Source of the DNA: Methylophilaceae bacterium
Lineage (GTDB): Bacteria; Pseudomonadota; Gammaproteobacteria; Burkholderiales; Methylophilaceae
NCBI GenBank assembly: GCA_028351715.1
Contig: JAOMKM010000001.1
Coordinates: forward strand, 49,365 to 113,364
Direction of reading: 5' to 3'
DNA length: 64,000 bases
Positions within the stretch are counted from its first letter, which is position 1; the number at the start of each line of letters is the position of its first letter. Positions 1 through 9,841 of this stretch are shown in pieces. The notes below the pieces were generated by a model that saw nothing but the letters and a program-made list of their open reading frames with translations, had not been told where the DNA came from and ran no database searches. The position numbers were made by a program, and so were the translations under genes.

Positions 1-177
1 GTCCAATGCTTTATCTCTAATCTCATCGTTTAATAAAAGAAGCTTTTTATGTGAAAGTTTTTTTGAGTCATTTAGGCCTAAAATAGTATTATTTGGATTA
101 AGAATTACTGCTGCTGCATAAACTGGCCCTGCAAGCGGACCCCTTCCTGCCTCATCAATTCCACAAGTTACAATCAT
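1..177 (-). CDS. rnhB: Ribonuclease HII (partial, C-terminal part beyond the window)
   Basis: Cleaves RNA of RNA-DNA hybrids, including single ribonucleotides left in DNA. Only the first 59 residues are present, because the gene runs off the left edge. The start shows the diagnostic motif [14 protein letters not shown] at residues 6-19, with the catalytic Asp8 and Glu9, followed by a DSKKL segment around residues 38-42. Its ATG overlaps the lpxB stop in an ATGA arrangement (174-177), so the two are translationally coupled. lpxB-rnhB is the usual order at the end of the bamA/lpx cluster in proteobacteria. Confidence 0.93.
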   Translation of the reverse strand, partial: MIVTCGIDEAGRGPLAGPVYAAAVILNPNNTILGLNDSKKLSHKKLLLLNDEIRDKALD

Positions 178-1304
178 TTTATATATTTTTTTAATACATC
201 CAGAATTAAGGACGATGTATTACATCTAAGTGACTTGTGAAGATCAGTAAACTCTTTTTTAATTAATTCTTTATATTTTTTATTTTTTATAATTTTTAAT
301 GCTTCTCTTGCGATTTCTTGGGGGTTTGCCTTAGTCTGAACTAGCTCAGGGGAGATAAATTTATTCAAAAGAATATTAGGTAGGCCTATCCATGGAATTA
401 TCTTCATTCTGCTTAGTATTTGCCATGACAACCAAGAAGTCTTATAAATAATTAGCATTGGTTTCTTGAATAATGCTGTTTCAAGTGTTGCTGTACCAGA
501 AGCAACAATAACAAAATTAGAAGCATTAATAGCATCATGCGAGTGACCAATTATAGGTCTAATATTTAATGACATGTTTTTACTTATGCTGTGATTAATT
601 TTCTCGAAGTTCTCTTTGCTGTTACAAGGAATTACAAATAAGACATTTTTCAACTGACCTTGAATAATCAATGCTGAGCTCAACATGATATCAAGGTGCC
701 ATTTAAGCTCACTAGCCCTGCTTCCTGGAAGGATGGTGATTACAAAATTATCATTATTAATGCCAATTTTTTTTCTACTTACCGACATGATTGGTTTTGT
801 TGGAATAATGCTTGCTAATGGGTGACCAACATATGTTGAAGGCATCTTTATTGACTTGAAAATTTTAACTTCGTGAGGGAAAACTAAAAAAAGATGATTC
901 ATGTAATTTTTCATTGAATACATTCTTTTTTTTCTCCATGCCCATACCGACGGAGAAACATAATGAAATACTTTAACTTTTCTTTTCTTTAATGTCTTTT
1001 CAATAAAAAAGTTAAAGTCAGGAGCATCTATACCAATATAAATATCAGGCTTTTCCTCAATAAGATATTTAATTAAATTTTTTCTGGAAGCTAATAATTT
1101 AACTATATTTTTTATCGCCTCAGCATACCCATGTATACCCAGAATTTTATAATCAAAAAATGAACTAAGCCCATTAAGCTTCATCATCGGGCCACCAACG
1201 CCGACATAATTAACATTCTTAAATTTTTTATTAATCTCTAGCATTAATTGACTCGCAATTAAGTCACCTGAAGCTTCACCAGCAACAATTGCTATTTTAG
1301 TCAT
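174..1304 (-). CDS. lpxB: Lipid-A-disaccharide synthase
   Basis: Glycosyltransferase family 19 enzyme that joins UDP-2,3-diacylglucosamine and lipid X into the lipid A disaccharide at the inner face of the cytoplasmic membrane. At 376 residues it has the usual length. Visible family motifs are GEASGD (9-14), GVGGP (35-39), IGIDAPDFN (90-98) and SPSVWAWR (117-124), then LPGSRASE in the middle of the protein. It follows lpxA without any gap and overlaps rnhB by 4 bases, so it belongs to one long envelope operon. The call is firm; no damage is visible. Confidence 0.97.
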   Translation of the reverse strand: MTKIAIVAGEASGDLIASQLMLEINKKFKNVNYVGVGGPMMKLNGLSSFFDYKILGIHGYAEAIKNIVKLLASRKNLIKYLIEEKPDIYIGIDAPDFNFFIEKTLKKRKVKVFHYVSPSVWAWRKKRMYSMKNYMNHLFLVFPHEVKIFKSIKMPSTYVGHPLASIIPTKPIMSVSRKKIGINNDNFVITILPGSRASELKWHLDIMLSSALIIQGQLKNVLFVIPCNSKENFEKINHSISKNMSLNIRPIIGHSHDAINASNFVIVASGTATLETALFKKPMLIIYKTSWLSWQILSRMKIIPWIGLPNILLNKFISPELVQTKANPQEIAREALKIIKNKKYKELIKKEFTDLHKSLRCNTSSLILDVLKKYIK

Positions 1305-2084
1305 TTATCTTACAATACCTCGTTTAGAGTGTTTTATAAAATCCACATAAAGATTAATCGATAACGAATCATTAGCCATAATGCCTAGAATAGATATTGC
1401 TTCGTCTAGAGTATTTCCATCACGATAGATTGCCTTATATCCTTTCTTAATTATAGCTATATCTTCTGCAGAGAAATCTCTTCTTTTTAAACCCTCAACA
1501 TTTATTCCATTTGGTTTCGCACTATAGCCAGCAGCCATAATGAATGGTGGTACATCTTGAAAAACAATTGAACCCGCAGCAACAATTGAATGAGATCCGA
1601 CCTTACAGTGTTGATGGACACCAGTAAGCCCTCCTAGAATTGCATAATCATTAATCTCTACATGTCCTGCAAGAGATGTATTGTTTGCAAGGATTATATT
1701 ATCTCCAATGACACAATCATGTGCGACATGAACATAAGCCATAATCCAGTTATCACTGCCAATAGTTGTAACTTTTTTATCTTGTACTGTGCCACAATTA
1801 AAGGTGCAAAATTCACGAATTGTGTTTCTATCACCAATTTTCAGCATTGTTGGCTCATCACTATACTTTTTATCTTGAGGGGACTCACCAATTGAACAGT
1901 AATGAAAAATTTTATTATCTTTTCCGACGCTAGTATGACCAGTAATAGTTACGTGGTTTCCAATAACGCTACCTTCGCCAATTTCTACGTATTGACCTAT
2001 AATTGAATAGGGTCCAATTTCTACGTTTTCAGAAATTCTTGCACCGGGGTGAACAATAGCAGTTTGATGAATATTTAAGGGCAT
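1305..2084 (-). CDS. lpxA: UDP-N-acetylglucosamine acyltransferase
   Basis: Catalyses the first step of lipid A synthesis, moving the 3-hydroxyacyl chain from acyl carrier protein to UDP-GlcNAc. The 259 residues consist mostly of hexapeptide repeats (I-G-x-x-x-x pattern) that fold as a left-handed beta helix. His122, in the stretch VHVAHDC, corresponds to the catalytic His125 of the E. coli enzyme. It lies between fabZ, which uses the same hydroxyacyl-ACP pool, and lpxB. The stop codon is immediately next to the lpxB start. Confidence 0.97.
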   Translation of the reverse strand: MPLNIHQTAIVHPGARISENVEIGPYSIIGQYVEIGEGSVIGNHVTITGHTSVGKDNKIFHYCSIGESPQDKKYSDEPTMLKIGDRNTIREFCTFNCGTVQDKKVTTIGSDNWIMAYVHVAHDCVIGDNIILANNTSLAGHVEINDYAILGGLTGVHQHCKVGSHSIVAAGSIVFQDVPPFIMAAGYSAKPNGINVEGLKRRDFSAEDIAIIKKGYKAIYRDGNTLDEAISILGIMANDSLSINLYVDFIKHSKRGIVR

Positions 2085-2111
2085 AGATATTAAAATTACT
2101 ATTTATTTTTA

Positions 2112-2564
2112 TTATATTTTTTTAAGGATACACATCATACTAGCCTCAGCAACAACCTCACCATCGACCTTAGCTATTCCACTGTACTTCCATATACCTT
2201 TAAGAATTCGATCAATCTTCACATTTAGGATTATTTGATCTCCTGGGCCTACTGGCTTCTTGAATCTAGCATTATCTATTCCTGCAAAATAATATACCGA
2301 CTCTTCAGATGGTTTTGTATCCATTGTCTTAAAAGAAAGCACTGCTGCTGCCTGAGCCATTGCTTCTACAATTAATACACCTGGCATTACCGGATGATAA
2401 GGAAAGTGTCCCGGAAAGAATGGCTCATTTATAGTCACATTCTTAATGGCGGTGATTTCTTTTCCTAAATCCAGCGAAATAACTTTATCGATAAGCACAA
2501 AAGGATATCGATGCGGCAAATGATCTAAGATCTCATGAATATCCATACTATTTTTTTTTGTCAT
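2112..2564 (-). CDS. fabZ: 3-hydroxyacyl-ACP dehydratase FabZ
   Basis: Hot-dog-fold dehydratase of fatty acid elongation; it competes with LpxA and LpxD for hydroxyacyl-ACP, which explains its place between lpxD and lpxA. The 150-residue protein has the catalytic His53 in FFPGHFP and Glu67 in [12 protein letters not shown], equivalent to His54 and Glu68 in E. coli. An internal Met7 is an alternative start that would give a length nearer to many homologues. The ATG touches the lpxD stop codon directly. Confidence 0.96.
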   Translation of the reverse strand: MTKKNSMDIHEILDHLPHRYPFVLIDKVISLDLGKEITAIKNVTINEPFFPGHFPYHPVMPGVLIVEAMAQAAAVLSFKTMDTKPSEESVYYFAGIDNARFKKPVGPGDQIILNVKIDRILKGIWKYSGIAKVDGEVVAEASMMCILKKI

Positions 2565-3545
2565 CTATCCATCCACTTTTTTTATGTTAGCAGCAAATCT
2601 TAACCATTCCTTATGTTCAAGAAATGGTGTGATTGAGGTGTATTTATTTCCTTCCTTAATTATTGATTTTGTAATCATGGTCCCTGGTGAAATAGTTGTA
2701 TTGTCTGCAATTGATAAATGACCCAATATCATAGCTGCACCACCAATTTTACAGTTTTTCCCTATTATGGCACTACCTGCAATACCTACACATCCAGCTA
2801 TAATTGTATTTTGGTTAATAATACAGTTATGACCAATCTGTACCTGATTATCAATTTTAACGCCGGATTTAATAATCGTATTATCTAATGCACCTCTATC
2901 AATTGTACTATTTGAACCAATATCAACATTATCAGAAATAATTACTGAGCCCATTTGTGGAATTTTAAGCCACTTACTGTCTTTATCCTGAGAATAACCA
3001 AATCCATCAACACCAATTGCAGCACCAGGAAATATTTCACAATTGGATCCTATTATAACGTTGTCACCAATATTCACTTGTGGGTGAATCTTGGTCCCAT
3101 TTCCAATGATAACATTAGCGCCAATTGTTGAATTTGCCTCAATGGTTACAAATTTCCCAAGATTGATATTTTCCTTAATAACAACATAGGGACCCACATA
3201 TACATTTTTTTCAATTTTGGAATTTTTACCTATTATGGCTGTATTGTGATGCTCTTCAACAATATCTACTCTTTTTTTAAAGAAATTAGCTGCTATAGCA
3301 AAAGCAAGGTAAGGATTTTCAACAAAAATAGAGGGGCCTGCCCAATCATTCGAATCTTCTTTCCGGAGTATCATCAATCCAGCCTCACATTTCATAAGCT
3401 GATCTTTAAGCTTTTTATCTGAATAAAAAGATACAGAACTAGAATCTGCGGAGATTAATGAAGAGATATTATTAACCACTACTTCATGATCAGTAGAGAT
3501 ACCATTTAATAGGTTAGCAAGCTCTTTAGAGGACGCATTAGGCAT
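2565..3545 (-). CDS. lpxD: UDP-3-O-acylglucosamine N-acyltransferase
   Basis: Third step of lipid A synthesis: adds the N-linked 3-hydroxyacyl chain. The protein has 326 residues, with an N-terminal uridine-binding domain (about 1-100), a long left-handed beta helix of hexapeptide repeats (about 103-300) and a short C-terminal helix. His239 in QIGHN sits at the same number as the E. coli catalytic His239. It lies 12 bases after skp and abuts fabZ, as in the classical skp-lpxD-fabZ-lpxA-lpxB order. Confidence 0.96.
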   Translation of the reverse strand: MPNASSKELANLLNGISTDHEVVVNNISSLISADSSSVSFYSDKKLKDQLMKCEAGLMILRKEDSNDWAGPSIFVENPYLAFAIAANFFKKRVDIVEEHHNTAIIGKNSKIEKNVYVGPYVVIKENINLGKFVTIEANSTIGANVIIGNGTKIHPQVNIGDNVIIGSNCEIFPGAAIGVDGFGYSQDKDSKWLKIPQMGSVIISDNVDIGSNSTIDRGALDNTIIKSGVKIDNQVQIGHNCIINQNTIIAGCVGIAGSAIIGKNCKIGGAAMILGHLSIADNTTISPGTMITKSIIKEGNKYTSITPFLEHKEWLRFAANIKKVDG

Positions 3546-3557
3546 TTCTTTACCTTT

Positions 3558-4052
3558 TTATTTATCTGAGCCCATCGCCTTAACAACATCCTTGGTGATA
3601 TCAACACCATCACCAGCATAAGCAACTCCTTGATACAGAATAAGGTCAAACTTTTCTTTTTCAGCAAATTTCTCAATTGCTCTATTTATTTTTCCTTGTA
3701 AAGAGTTTATCTCCTCCCGCCTTCTTAAATTAATATCTTCTTTAAGCTCCCTCTCTTCTCTCTGAATATCAATTTTAGTTAGCTGTAATTCTCTTTCCTT
3801 TGCTTTTTTGGTCGCATCATCCATAGTTAAGCTATTTTTTTTATATTTCTGAGCACTAGTTTCTAAAGCAACTATCGATTTTTTTAGCTTGTCTGTTTTT
3901 GCTTTAAATTCTTTTGCAAGTTTTTTATTGCTTATAGCAGTTTGAGGTGCTTGTTTTAATATTTTGTTTATCTGAACAAAGCCTATCTTTAATTCGGCAT
4001 AAGCTGTACCTATAAATATCATTAAAAAAATTGTTAGAAATATTCTTTTCAT
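3558..4052 (-). CDS. skp: Periplasmic chaperone Skp/OmpH family
   Basis: Periplasmic holdase that carries unfolded outer-membrane proteins to the BAM complex. It has 164 residues, with a clear Sec signal peptide (about 1-19, ending GTAYA). The body is rich in Lys and Glu (about 45-130), as expected for the long tentacle helices of the Skp trimer. It sits between bamA and lpxD, the standard position, and shares the bamA transcript. Sequence conservation in this family is low, so the call rests on architecture plus context. Confidence 0.9.
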   Translation of the reverse strand: MKRIFLTIFLMIFIGTAYAELKIGFVQINKILKQAPQTAISNKKLAKEFKAKTDKLKKSIVALETSAQKYKKNSLTMDDATKKAKERELQLTKIDIQREERELKEDINLRRREEINSLQGKINRAIEKFAEKEKFDLILYQGVAYAGDGVDITKDVVKAMGSDK

Positions 4053-4079
4053 ACCATTATCTCCCTTTTAATTATAAAA

Positions 4080-6407
4080 TTAGAAATTAGTGCCCATTCC
4101 AAACTGGAAGGTTTCAGTCTTATCATGCTCGTCATCATTTAGTGGTAGTCCGAGTGAAATATTTAAAGGACCAAATGGGGAAAGCCATAAACCAGCTACT
4201 CCCACCGAATATCTCATTTCTGAAATCTTGGGTGAGTCTTCGAAAACTCCACCCGCATCAAAAAACGCACTCATCCTTATGCTCTCACTTCTTTTCATTC
4301 CTGGTACAGGAAAAAATGTTTCTGCAGAAAGCTGTAGAGTCGATTTTCCGCCATTAGTTATATAATCCTTATAATTAGTATCATATACCTTTTTACCAAC
4401 AGAACCGTCCTTAAACCCACGAATTGTTTTTTGCCCCCCAACTCTGAATCTTTTGTAAAATGGAAGGACATCATCACCATATGCGTCAATATACCCTATG
4501 TCACCTTTAATTCTTGTAGTTAAATTATCTCCTATTGGGAAAAATTTCTCAGAAGAAATAGCAAATTTGTAATACTTAACGTCCAATACTGGGGCGGTTG
4601 ATTCGAGATTTATTACATATTTTGTTCCAGTCGTAGGAAAGGTTACATCATCTCTCGTATCCTTTTCAAGGCCTGTAAAGAAAAGCCAAGAACTGGTATC
4701 ACATGTAGTTGTTGAGCTTCCTGTGCTTGTGCAATAATTTTTATAGGCGCTTGGAGCATTTCCAGATAATGTAAGCTCTGTTAAATCTAATTGAGTACCA
4801 ACCACAATTACATCATGTTCAGTTATCGGAACAATAAAGGTCAAGCCACCACCCAATGAGTCAGTTTGATATTCAGCTTGTCCTACTTGCCCTTTAGTGT
4901 CCACAGTTTTTTTGTAACCTGAAATTCCGCGAGTGATACCGTCATCTGTAAAGTAAGGGTCAGTAAAGGTAAGGCTGTAGACACTATTAACATCTCCAGT
5001 ACTAATTGTTGTTGACACATTATTACCTGTGCCAAAGAAATTAGCTTGAGCAACACTTAGAGTTCCTACAATACCTTCACTTGAGCTTAGGCCAGCTCCA
5101 ACGCTTATACTACCAGTATTTCTCTCTGCAATTTTAACGTTGAGATCAATTTGGTCTGACACGCCTGGCACAGATGGGGTTTCGATATCAATTGCATCAA
5201 AAAACTGCGTTCGACTTAACCTCTCTCTTGATCTTTGAATATTAGCTTCAGAAAACCATGAAGACTCCAACTGCCTCAACTCTCTTCGAATAACTTTATC
5301 TTTTGTCTTGTCATTACCAATAATATTGATTCTTCTTACGTAAATTTTCTTGCCTGGGTCTAGAAGAAAATTAAAATCTACTATGTTTTTTACTTTATCG
5401 ATTTTTGGAATAAGATTTATATTAGCAAAAGCAAAACCGTAATCACCTAATTTAGAAGTCATTGCTGCTGAGGATTGATTTATGAGCTTTCTGTTGAATA
5501 TATCTCCCTCTTTAACCAAGACTTGATCTTTTAAGTCTTTTAGACTGAGTGATTCTTTATCACTAGATTCAAGCTCTTCAGGTATTTTCCCAGATACCTT
5601 GATTGATCCGATTGTATACTTATCACCTTCATCAATATTAATTTCAATATAGATATTTTTTTTATTTTTAGAGATGCTTACTGTGGTTGAATTTATTTTA
5701 AAATCCAGATATCCTCTGTCCATATAAAATGTCTTTAGGTTTTCAAGATCGCCTGATAGCTCTACCTTAGAATACCTATCATCTTTGTTGTACCAGGATA
5801 AAAAGTTAGTTGTTTTTAGAGTTAACTGTTCAAATAAATCATCTTTTTTATAGACACGATTACCAACAATATCAATAGATTGAATTCGTGAAACTCGCCC
5901 TTCTTCAACGTAGAAGTTTATATTAACTCTATTTCTTTCAAGAGGAACCACCTCAGATACCACTCTGGCCGTATATTTACCTCGCGATAAATACTGCCTT
6001 GCAATTTCTTGTTCCGCTTTCACAAGATCAGCTTTATCAAAAACTAAGCCAGTCCCAACATTCATTCCTGCAAGCCCTTCATTTAGATTCTCAGGTTGAA
6101 ATATTTCTGTTCCATAGTAATTGATCTCATAAATTATAGGTCTTTCACTAACAGAAATTATGATCGTAGATCCTTGTCTTTCAACAGCTACATCCTTAAA
6201 TTGACCAGTTTTAAATAATAAACTTATGGTTTTAGAAAAATCGATACTACTAATTTCATCATCGATTTCAAATGGAATGTTACCAAAGATAAGGCCAGGA
6301 TCAATCCTCTGAAGCCCCTCAACCTTTATATCAGAGACTCTAATTTCTTCTTGGGAATAAGAATTGAATGTGAAAATTAATAAAAAAGACAATAATAATT
6401 TAATCAT
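4080..6407 (-). CDS. bamA: Outer membrane protein assembly factor BamA
   Basis: Core of the BAM machine that inserts beta-barrel proteins into the outer membrane. The 775-residue precursor has a signal peptide (about 1-18, ending NSYS), a soluble part of about 400 residues that fits five POTRA domains, and a C-terminal Omp85 barrel. The family-defining loop-6 motif is present as IRGF, with Arg663. The chain ends in Phe, as barrel proteins usually do. A promoter-like site lies about 30-55 bases upstream. The rseP gene that normally precedes bamA is missing. Confidence 0.97.
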   Translation of the reverse strand: MIKLLLSFLLIFTFNSYSQEEIRVSDIKVEGLQRIDPGLIFGNIPFEIDDEISSIDFSKTISLLFKTGQFKDVAVERQGSTIIISVSERPIIYEINYYGTEIFQPENLNEGLAGMNVGTGLVFDKADLVKAEQEIARQYLSRGKYTARVVSEVVPLERNRVNINFYVEEGRVSRIQSIDIVGNRVYKKDDLFEQLTLKTTNFLSWYNKDDRYSKVELSGDLENLKTFYMDRGYLDFKINSTTVSISKNKKNIYIEINIDEGDKYTIGSIKVSGKIPEELESSDKESLSLKDLKDQVLVKEGDIFNRKLINQSSAAMTSKLGDYGFAFANINLIPKIDKVKNIVDFNFLLDPGKKIYVRRINIIGNDKTKDKVIRRELRQLESSWFSEANIQRSRERLSRTQFFDAIDIETPSVPGVSDQIDLNVKIAERNTGSISVGAGLSSSEGIVGTLSVAQANFFGTGNNVSTTISTGDVNSVYSLTFTDPYFTDDGITRGISGYKKTVDTKGQVGQAEYQTDSLGGGLTFIVPITEHDVIVVGTQLDLTELTLSGNAPSAYKNYCTSTGSSTTTCDTSSWLFFTGLEKDTRDDVTFPTTGTKYVINLESTAPVLDVKYYKFAISSEKFFPIGDNLTTRIKGDIGYIDAYGDDVLPFYKRFRVGGQKTIRGFKDGSVGKKVYDTNYKDYITNGGKSTLQLSAETFFPVPGMKRSESIRMSAFFDAGGVFEDSPKISEMRYSVGVAGLWLSPFGPLNISLGLPLNDDEHDKTETFQFGMGTNF

Positions 6408-6433
6408 TAACCAACCGACTAATTAAAAATGTG

Positions 6434-6463
6434 ATTATATACTGAAATTCGGCATTTATGCAA
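6434..6463 (-). promoter_or_regulatory. Predicted sigma70 promoter of bamA
   Basis: On the minus strand a -35 box TTGCAT (6458-6463) is followed after 18 bases by a perfect -10 box TATAAT (6434-6439). The bamA ATG is 26 bases past the -10 box. A small inverted repeat, GCAATA-AAA-TATTGC (6460-6474), overlaps the -35 box. The promoter would separate the bamA-skp-lpx unit from dxr. Inferred from consensus only. Confidence 0.6.
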
Positions 6464-6568
6464 TAAAATATTGCTCTAAGTTATTGAGAAATAACAATGT
6501 TTTCTGTTAGAAAAAAAATATAATAATTATCTGGAATAAAACCTATTTTTTAACCTAAATTATATGTC

Positions 6569-7726
6569 TTAAGCCTTGGATAGTAGGCTGTGAGCTTTAA
6601 TTCTCGCCTCACTATCAATAGCCAGAATATCCTCTATATTGTCTGGATTTTTTGGTGACCATGATTCTAAGGCTAAATTAATTAATATTGGTATCTTTGT
6701 AAAGGGGATAATTTTATTAAGGAATGCCTCAACAGCAATTTCATTAGCTGCATTAAGGATTATTGTCGTTGCCATGCCCTTAGAGAATGCTTGGTAAGCT
6801 AAATCTAAACAAGGAAATAAATTATTGTCAGGGCTCTCAAATGTCAGGTCATCAGATTCTTCAAGCTTAATTCCCTCAACTCCTGATGTAATTCGATCGG
6901 GAAATCCTAGGGCGTATGAAATAGGAATTTTCATATCTGGGAAGCCAAGCTGGCTTATTAAGCTACCATCAATAAACTCAACAAATGAATGGATAATACT
7001 TTGTGGGTGGATTAATACTTCAATTTTATCAACAGGCATATCAAAAAGATACGCTGCCTCAATTACCTCTAAGCCCTTATTCATCATGGTTGCTGAGTCA
7101 ATTGTAATTTTCTTCCCCATTACCCAATTTGGATGTTTAAGCGCTGATTCAACTGTAACATCGCATAACTGTTCACATGTAAGATTTCGAAATGGCCCTC
7201 CAGAGGCAGTTAATATTATTTTGTTAATCGCATTATTATAATTATTATGTGTAATCTGAAAAATAGCGTTATGTTCACTATCAACAGGAATTAGTTTTGC
7301 ATTGAACTTTAAACACAAATCCATCATTAATGAGCCCGCCATCACCATAGACTCTTTATTTGCCAGAAGAATTGTTTTTCCATTAATAACCGCATCCATC
7401 GTAGGAAGTAATCCAGCAGAACCAGATATTGCAGCAACAACATCAGATACCTCCTCTGCACTAGCTATAGATCTATAACCTGAAATTCCATATAAAATTT
7501 CAGGCTTATAAACATCCTTTATTAACTCATGAATTTTATTTGCAGATATTTCATCCTTAGTAACAATAACTGAGGGTCTAAATTCAATGGCTTGAACAAG
7601 GAGTAGGTCAGTATTTGTATATGAAGATAAAGCAAAAATATTGAATCTTTCAGGATGAAGCCTAACAACATCTAACGTGCTACATCCAATACTGCCAGTT
7701 GAGCCTAGGATTGATAAAGATCTCAC
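6569..7726 (-). CDS. dxr: 1-deoxy-D-xylulose 5-phosphate reductoisomerase
   Basis: Second enzyme of the MEP isoprenoid pathway, converting DXP to MEP with NADPH. An open frame extends upstream to 7789, but I take the GTG at 7724-7726. It gives a 385-residue protein starting just before the nucleotide-binding motif GSTGSIG (8-14), and it overlaps the cdsA stop as GTGA, the coupling seen elsewhere here. Further family motifs are VDSEHNAIFQ, ASGGPF and the DSATMMNKGLE stretch. It lies downstream of uppS and cdsA, linking isoprenoid supply to undecaprenyl-PP. Confidence 0.95.
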   Translation of the reverse strand: MRSLSILGSTGSIGCSTLDVVRLHPERFNIFALSSYTNTDLLLVQAIEFRPSVIVTKDEISANKIHELIKDVYKPEILYGISGYRSIASAEEVSDVVAAISGSAGLLPTMDAVINGKTILLANKESMVMAGSLMMDLCLKFNAKLIPVDSEHNAIFQITHNNYNNAINKIILTASGGPFRNLTCEQLCDVTVESALKHPNWVMGKKITIDSATMMNKGLEVIEAAYLFDMPVDKIEVLIHPQSIIHSFVEFIDGSLISQLGFPDMKIPISYALGFPDRITSGVEGIKLEESDDLTFESPDNNLFPCLDLAYQAFSKGMATTIILNAANEIAVEAFLNKIIPFTKIPILINLALESWSPKNPDNIEDILAIDSEARIKAHSLLSKA

Positions 7727-8517
7727 AAAACAACCCCAAAGACATAAGAATAATTTAAGATTAATGTGAAAATTGGAATCGTAGGGCAAAAACTATCAAT
7801 TCTATCTAAAATACCACCATGCCCAGGAATAATTGAGCCACTATCCTTTAAGCCTGACATTCTTTTTAATAATGATTCGTAAAGGTCTCCAAAAATACTT
7901 AAGGCAGTTATCAATATAGTTGCAGAAATAATTAATAAAGAATCGACTCCAATATAAAAACTTAACGAGAGCGCAAATATAATATTAAGAAAAAAAGCTC
8001 CTAAAGCACCTTCAATAGTTTTTCCGGGACTTACATTTTTCATAAGCTTATGCTTGCCATACTTCTTACCAAATAAATATGCTCCAGTATCCGCAATAAA
8101 AATAGATATAAAAATAAATAGTAAAAATAATTTATTATCTAAGAAGAGCCAAGTAACAGAGATCCATAAAGGTAGAATTAAAATAATCCCCAAAATTACT
8201 TTCATATAAGAAGGTACTAAAAATTTATTAAGAAGATGAAATGGAGCAAAGAAAAGCCAAAAAATTAATGATATTAAAAGTATGGTATTGATATTATCAA
8301 TATTAAAGAAATAAAAATATACAAAGGCTGCTAATGAAACTATCCATAGAACAATTTTTTGATTAAAATCTAGCTTTAGTAATGATCCCAACTCGTAAAG
8401 AGCTATAATTGATACGCCAGAGGATAAAATAGTAAACGCCAATGAATCTAAAATAAAAAAACTCATTAAAAAAATTGTTAACATTAATAATGCAGATATA
8501 AGTCTAGTTTTAAGCAT
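7723..8517 (-). CDS. cdsA: Phosphatidate cytidylyltransferase
   Basis: Integral membrane enzyme making CDP-diacylglycerol, the branch-point precursor of phospholipids. The 264 residues form many hydrophobic segments. Near the C-terminus lies the family signature: FGDLYESLLKRMSGLKDSG followed by PGHGGILDRIDS. It sits between uppS (4-base gap) and dxr (4-base overlap) in the canonical order. Confidence 0.95.
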   Translation of the reverse strand: MLKTRLISALLMLTIFLMSFFILDSLAFTILSSGVSIIALYELGSLLKLDFNQKIVLWIVSLAAFVYFYFFNIDNINTILLISLIFWLFFAPFHLLNKFLVPSYMKVILGIILILPLWISVTWLFLDNKLFLLFIFISIFIADTGAYLFGKKYGKHKLMKNVSPGKTIEGALGAFFLNIIFALSLSFYIGVDSLLIISATILITALSIFGDLYESLLKRMSGLKDSGSIIPGHGGILDRIDSFCPTIPIFTLILNYSYVFGVVL

Positions 8518-8521
8518 TTAA

Positions 8522-9265
8522 TTAAATATCCATTAATGAACCGAAACGTCTCTTTCTTGTTTGAAAAAAATACAATGCATTAGTAAAAATTGACTCATCA
8601 AAGTCAGGCCAAAGAGCGTCTGTAAAAAAAAGTTCAGAGTAGGCTAATTGCCATAACATAAAATTACTAAGTCTTTTCTCACCACCAGTTCTAATCAGAA
8701 GATCTATTTCAGGCAAGCCATAAGTATCTAAATTTTTAGACAATAATTTTTCAGATATAGTTTGTTTAGCTTTTGCATTATTAATAAATTTATTTGCCGC
8801 TCTTACTATCTCAGATCTTCCACCATAACTAATAGCGATATTTAATTGCATTCCATTATTTTTTTTACATTTTCTCTCAACAGAAGTAATTTTTTTTTGT
8901 AAGTCAGATGGTAGAGATGATAAATCGCCAATAAATTTAATTTTTATATTATTTGATTTGATCTTATCTTTCTCATTATCAATAGACTTATCAAATAGAT
9001 TTAGAAGGGATAGCACTTCATTTTTAGGTCTTGTCCAGTTCTCTGTGCTAAAAGCAAATAAGGTAAGAGAATTAATATTATATTTTTTTGCTAGGCCAAT
9101 AACATTTTTAACTACATGAACTCCTCTTACGTGTCCAGCCTCTCTTGGTAACAATCTTTTTTTTGCCCAACGACCATTACCATCCATAATAATTGCTATA
9201 TGTTTTGGTAAGCCTTTCGATTTAAGAAAAAACTTTCGAGAAAATAAAAAATTAAAAAACTTCAA
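8522..9265 (-). CDS. uppS: Undecaprenyl diphosphate synthase
   Basis: Cis-prenyltransferase that builds the C55 lipid carrier used for peptidoglycan and LPS. In its 247 residues the motif MDGNGRW (27-33) holds the catalytic Asp28. FSTENWTRP and the C-terminal RTGGEKRLSNFM, with LWQLAYSELFF, complete the family pattern. About 18 extra residues precede the usual N-terminus. The gene is 2 bases from frr. Confidence 0.96.
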   Translation of the reverse strand: MKFFNFLFSRKFFLKSKGLPKHIAIIMDGNGRWAKKRLLPREAGHVRGVHVVKNVIGLAKKYNINSLTLFAFSTENWTRPKNEVLSLLNLFDKSIDNEKDKIKSNNIKIKFIGDLSSLPSDLQKKITSVERKCKKNNGMQLNIAISYGGRSEIVRAANKFINNAKAKQTISEKLLSKNLDTYGLPEIDLLIRTGGEKRLSNFMLWQLAYSELFFTDALWPDFDESIFTNALYFFQTRKRRFGSLMDI

Positions 9266-9267
9266 AT

Positions 9268-9828
9268 TTATATAGCTAAAAGATCTTTCTCTTTAAGCTC
9301 CGTTAATTTATCAATTTCATTGATAAATTGGTCAGTATTTTTTTGGACTTCATCCTGAGATCTTCTTTCCTCGTCCTCACTAATCTCTTTATCCTTAATT
9401 AATTTTTTTAGAGCATCATTCGCTTCTCGCCTAACGTTTCTCATAGAGACTTTAGCATTCTCGGCTTCTGACTTGACTACTTTAATTAATTCTCGCCTTC
9501 TTTCTTCTGTTAGGGGGGGCATTGGTATTCTGATAGTTTCACCTGAGGTTGCTGGGTTTAAACCAAGATCACTCTCACGGATAACTTTTTCAATAATAGG
9601 AATCATTGTCTTCTCGTAAGGCTGAATATTTATTGTTGTTGAATCAGCAAGAGTAACGCTCGCAACCTGACTTAAGGAAGTAAGTGACCCATAATAATCC
9701 ACATTAATATGATCTAAAATTCCTGTATGAGCTCTTCCAGTTCTTATCTTAGAGAGATTAGATTTCAGTGAATCTAAACTCTTTTGCATTTTTGTTTTAA
9801 CGGTTGCTTTAATTTTTTCCATAAACAT
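9268..9828 (-). CDS. frr: Ribosome recycling factor
   Basis: Splits the post-termination ribosome together with EF-G. The open frame has 186 codons starting MFMEKIK. The sequence GGAG lies only 3 bases before the first ATG but 9 bases before the second (at 9822), and the second start matches E. coli RRF spacing to the conserved SKIRTGRA motif. The true protein is therefore probably 184 residues. The C-terminal half carries the usual [12 protein letters not shown] helix. It stands between pyrH and uppS as usual. Confidence 0.96.
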   Translation of the reverse strand: MFMEKIKATVKTKMQKSLDSLKSNLSKIRTGRAHTGILDHINVDYYGSLTSLSQVASVTLADSTTINIQPYEKTMIPIIEKVIRESDLGLNPATSGETIRIPMPPLTEERRRELIKVVKSEAENAKVSMRNVRREANDALKKLIKDKEISEDEERRSQDEVQKNTDQFINEIDKLTELKEKDLLAI

Positions 9829-9841
9829 AATCTCCGTTTTA

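Noticed and set aside
4090-4365. Open frames on the opposite strand inside bamA (and similar ones in dxr, pyrH, tsf, gyrA, purF, acs and others)
   Set aside because: They are antisense to long, well-conserved genes, lack ribosome binding sites and recognisable protein features, and arise from codon bias on the coding strand.
6460-6474. GCAATA-AAA-TATTGC hairpin as a dxr terminator
   Set aside because: Not followed by a T run and overlaps the bamA -35 box; more likely an operator or chance.
6511-6530. AT-only inverted repeat followed by eight T after dxr
   Set aside because: The stem has no G-C pairs and would be too unstable to count as a terminator.
7727-7789. Upstream extension of dxr by 21 codons
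   Set aside because: It lies inside cdsA and places the NADPH motif far from the N-terminus; the GTG at 7726 gives the normal length.
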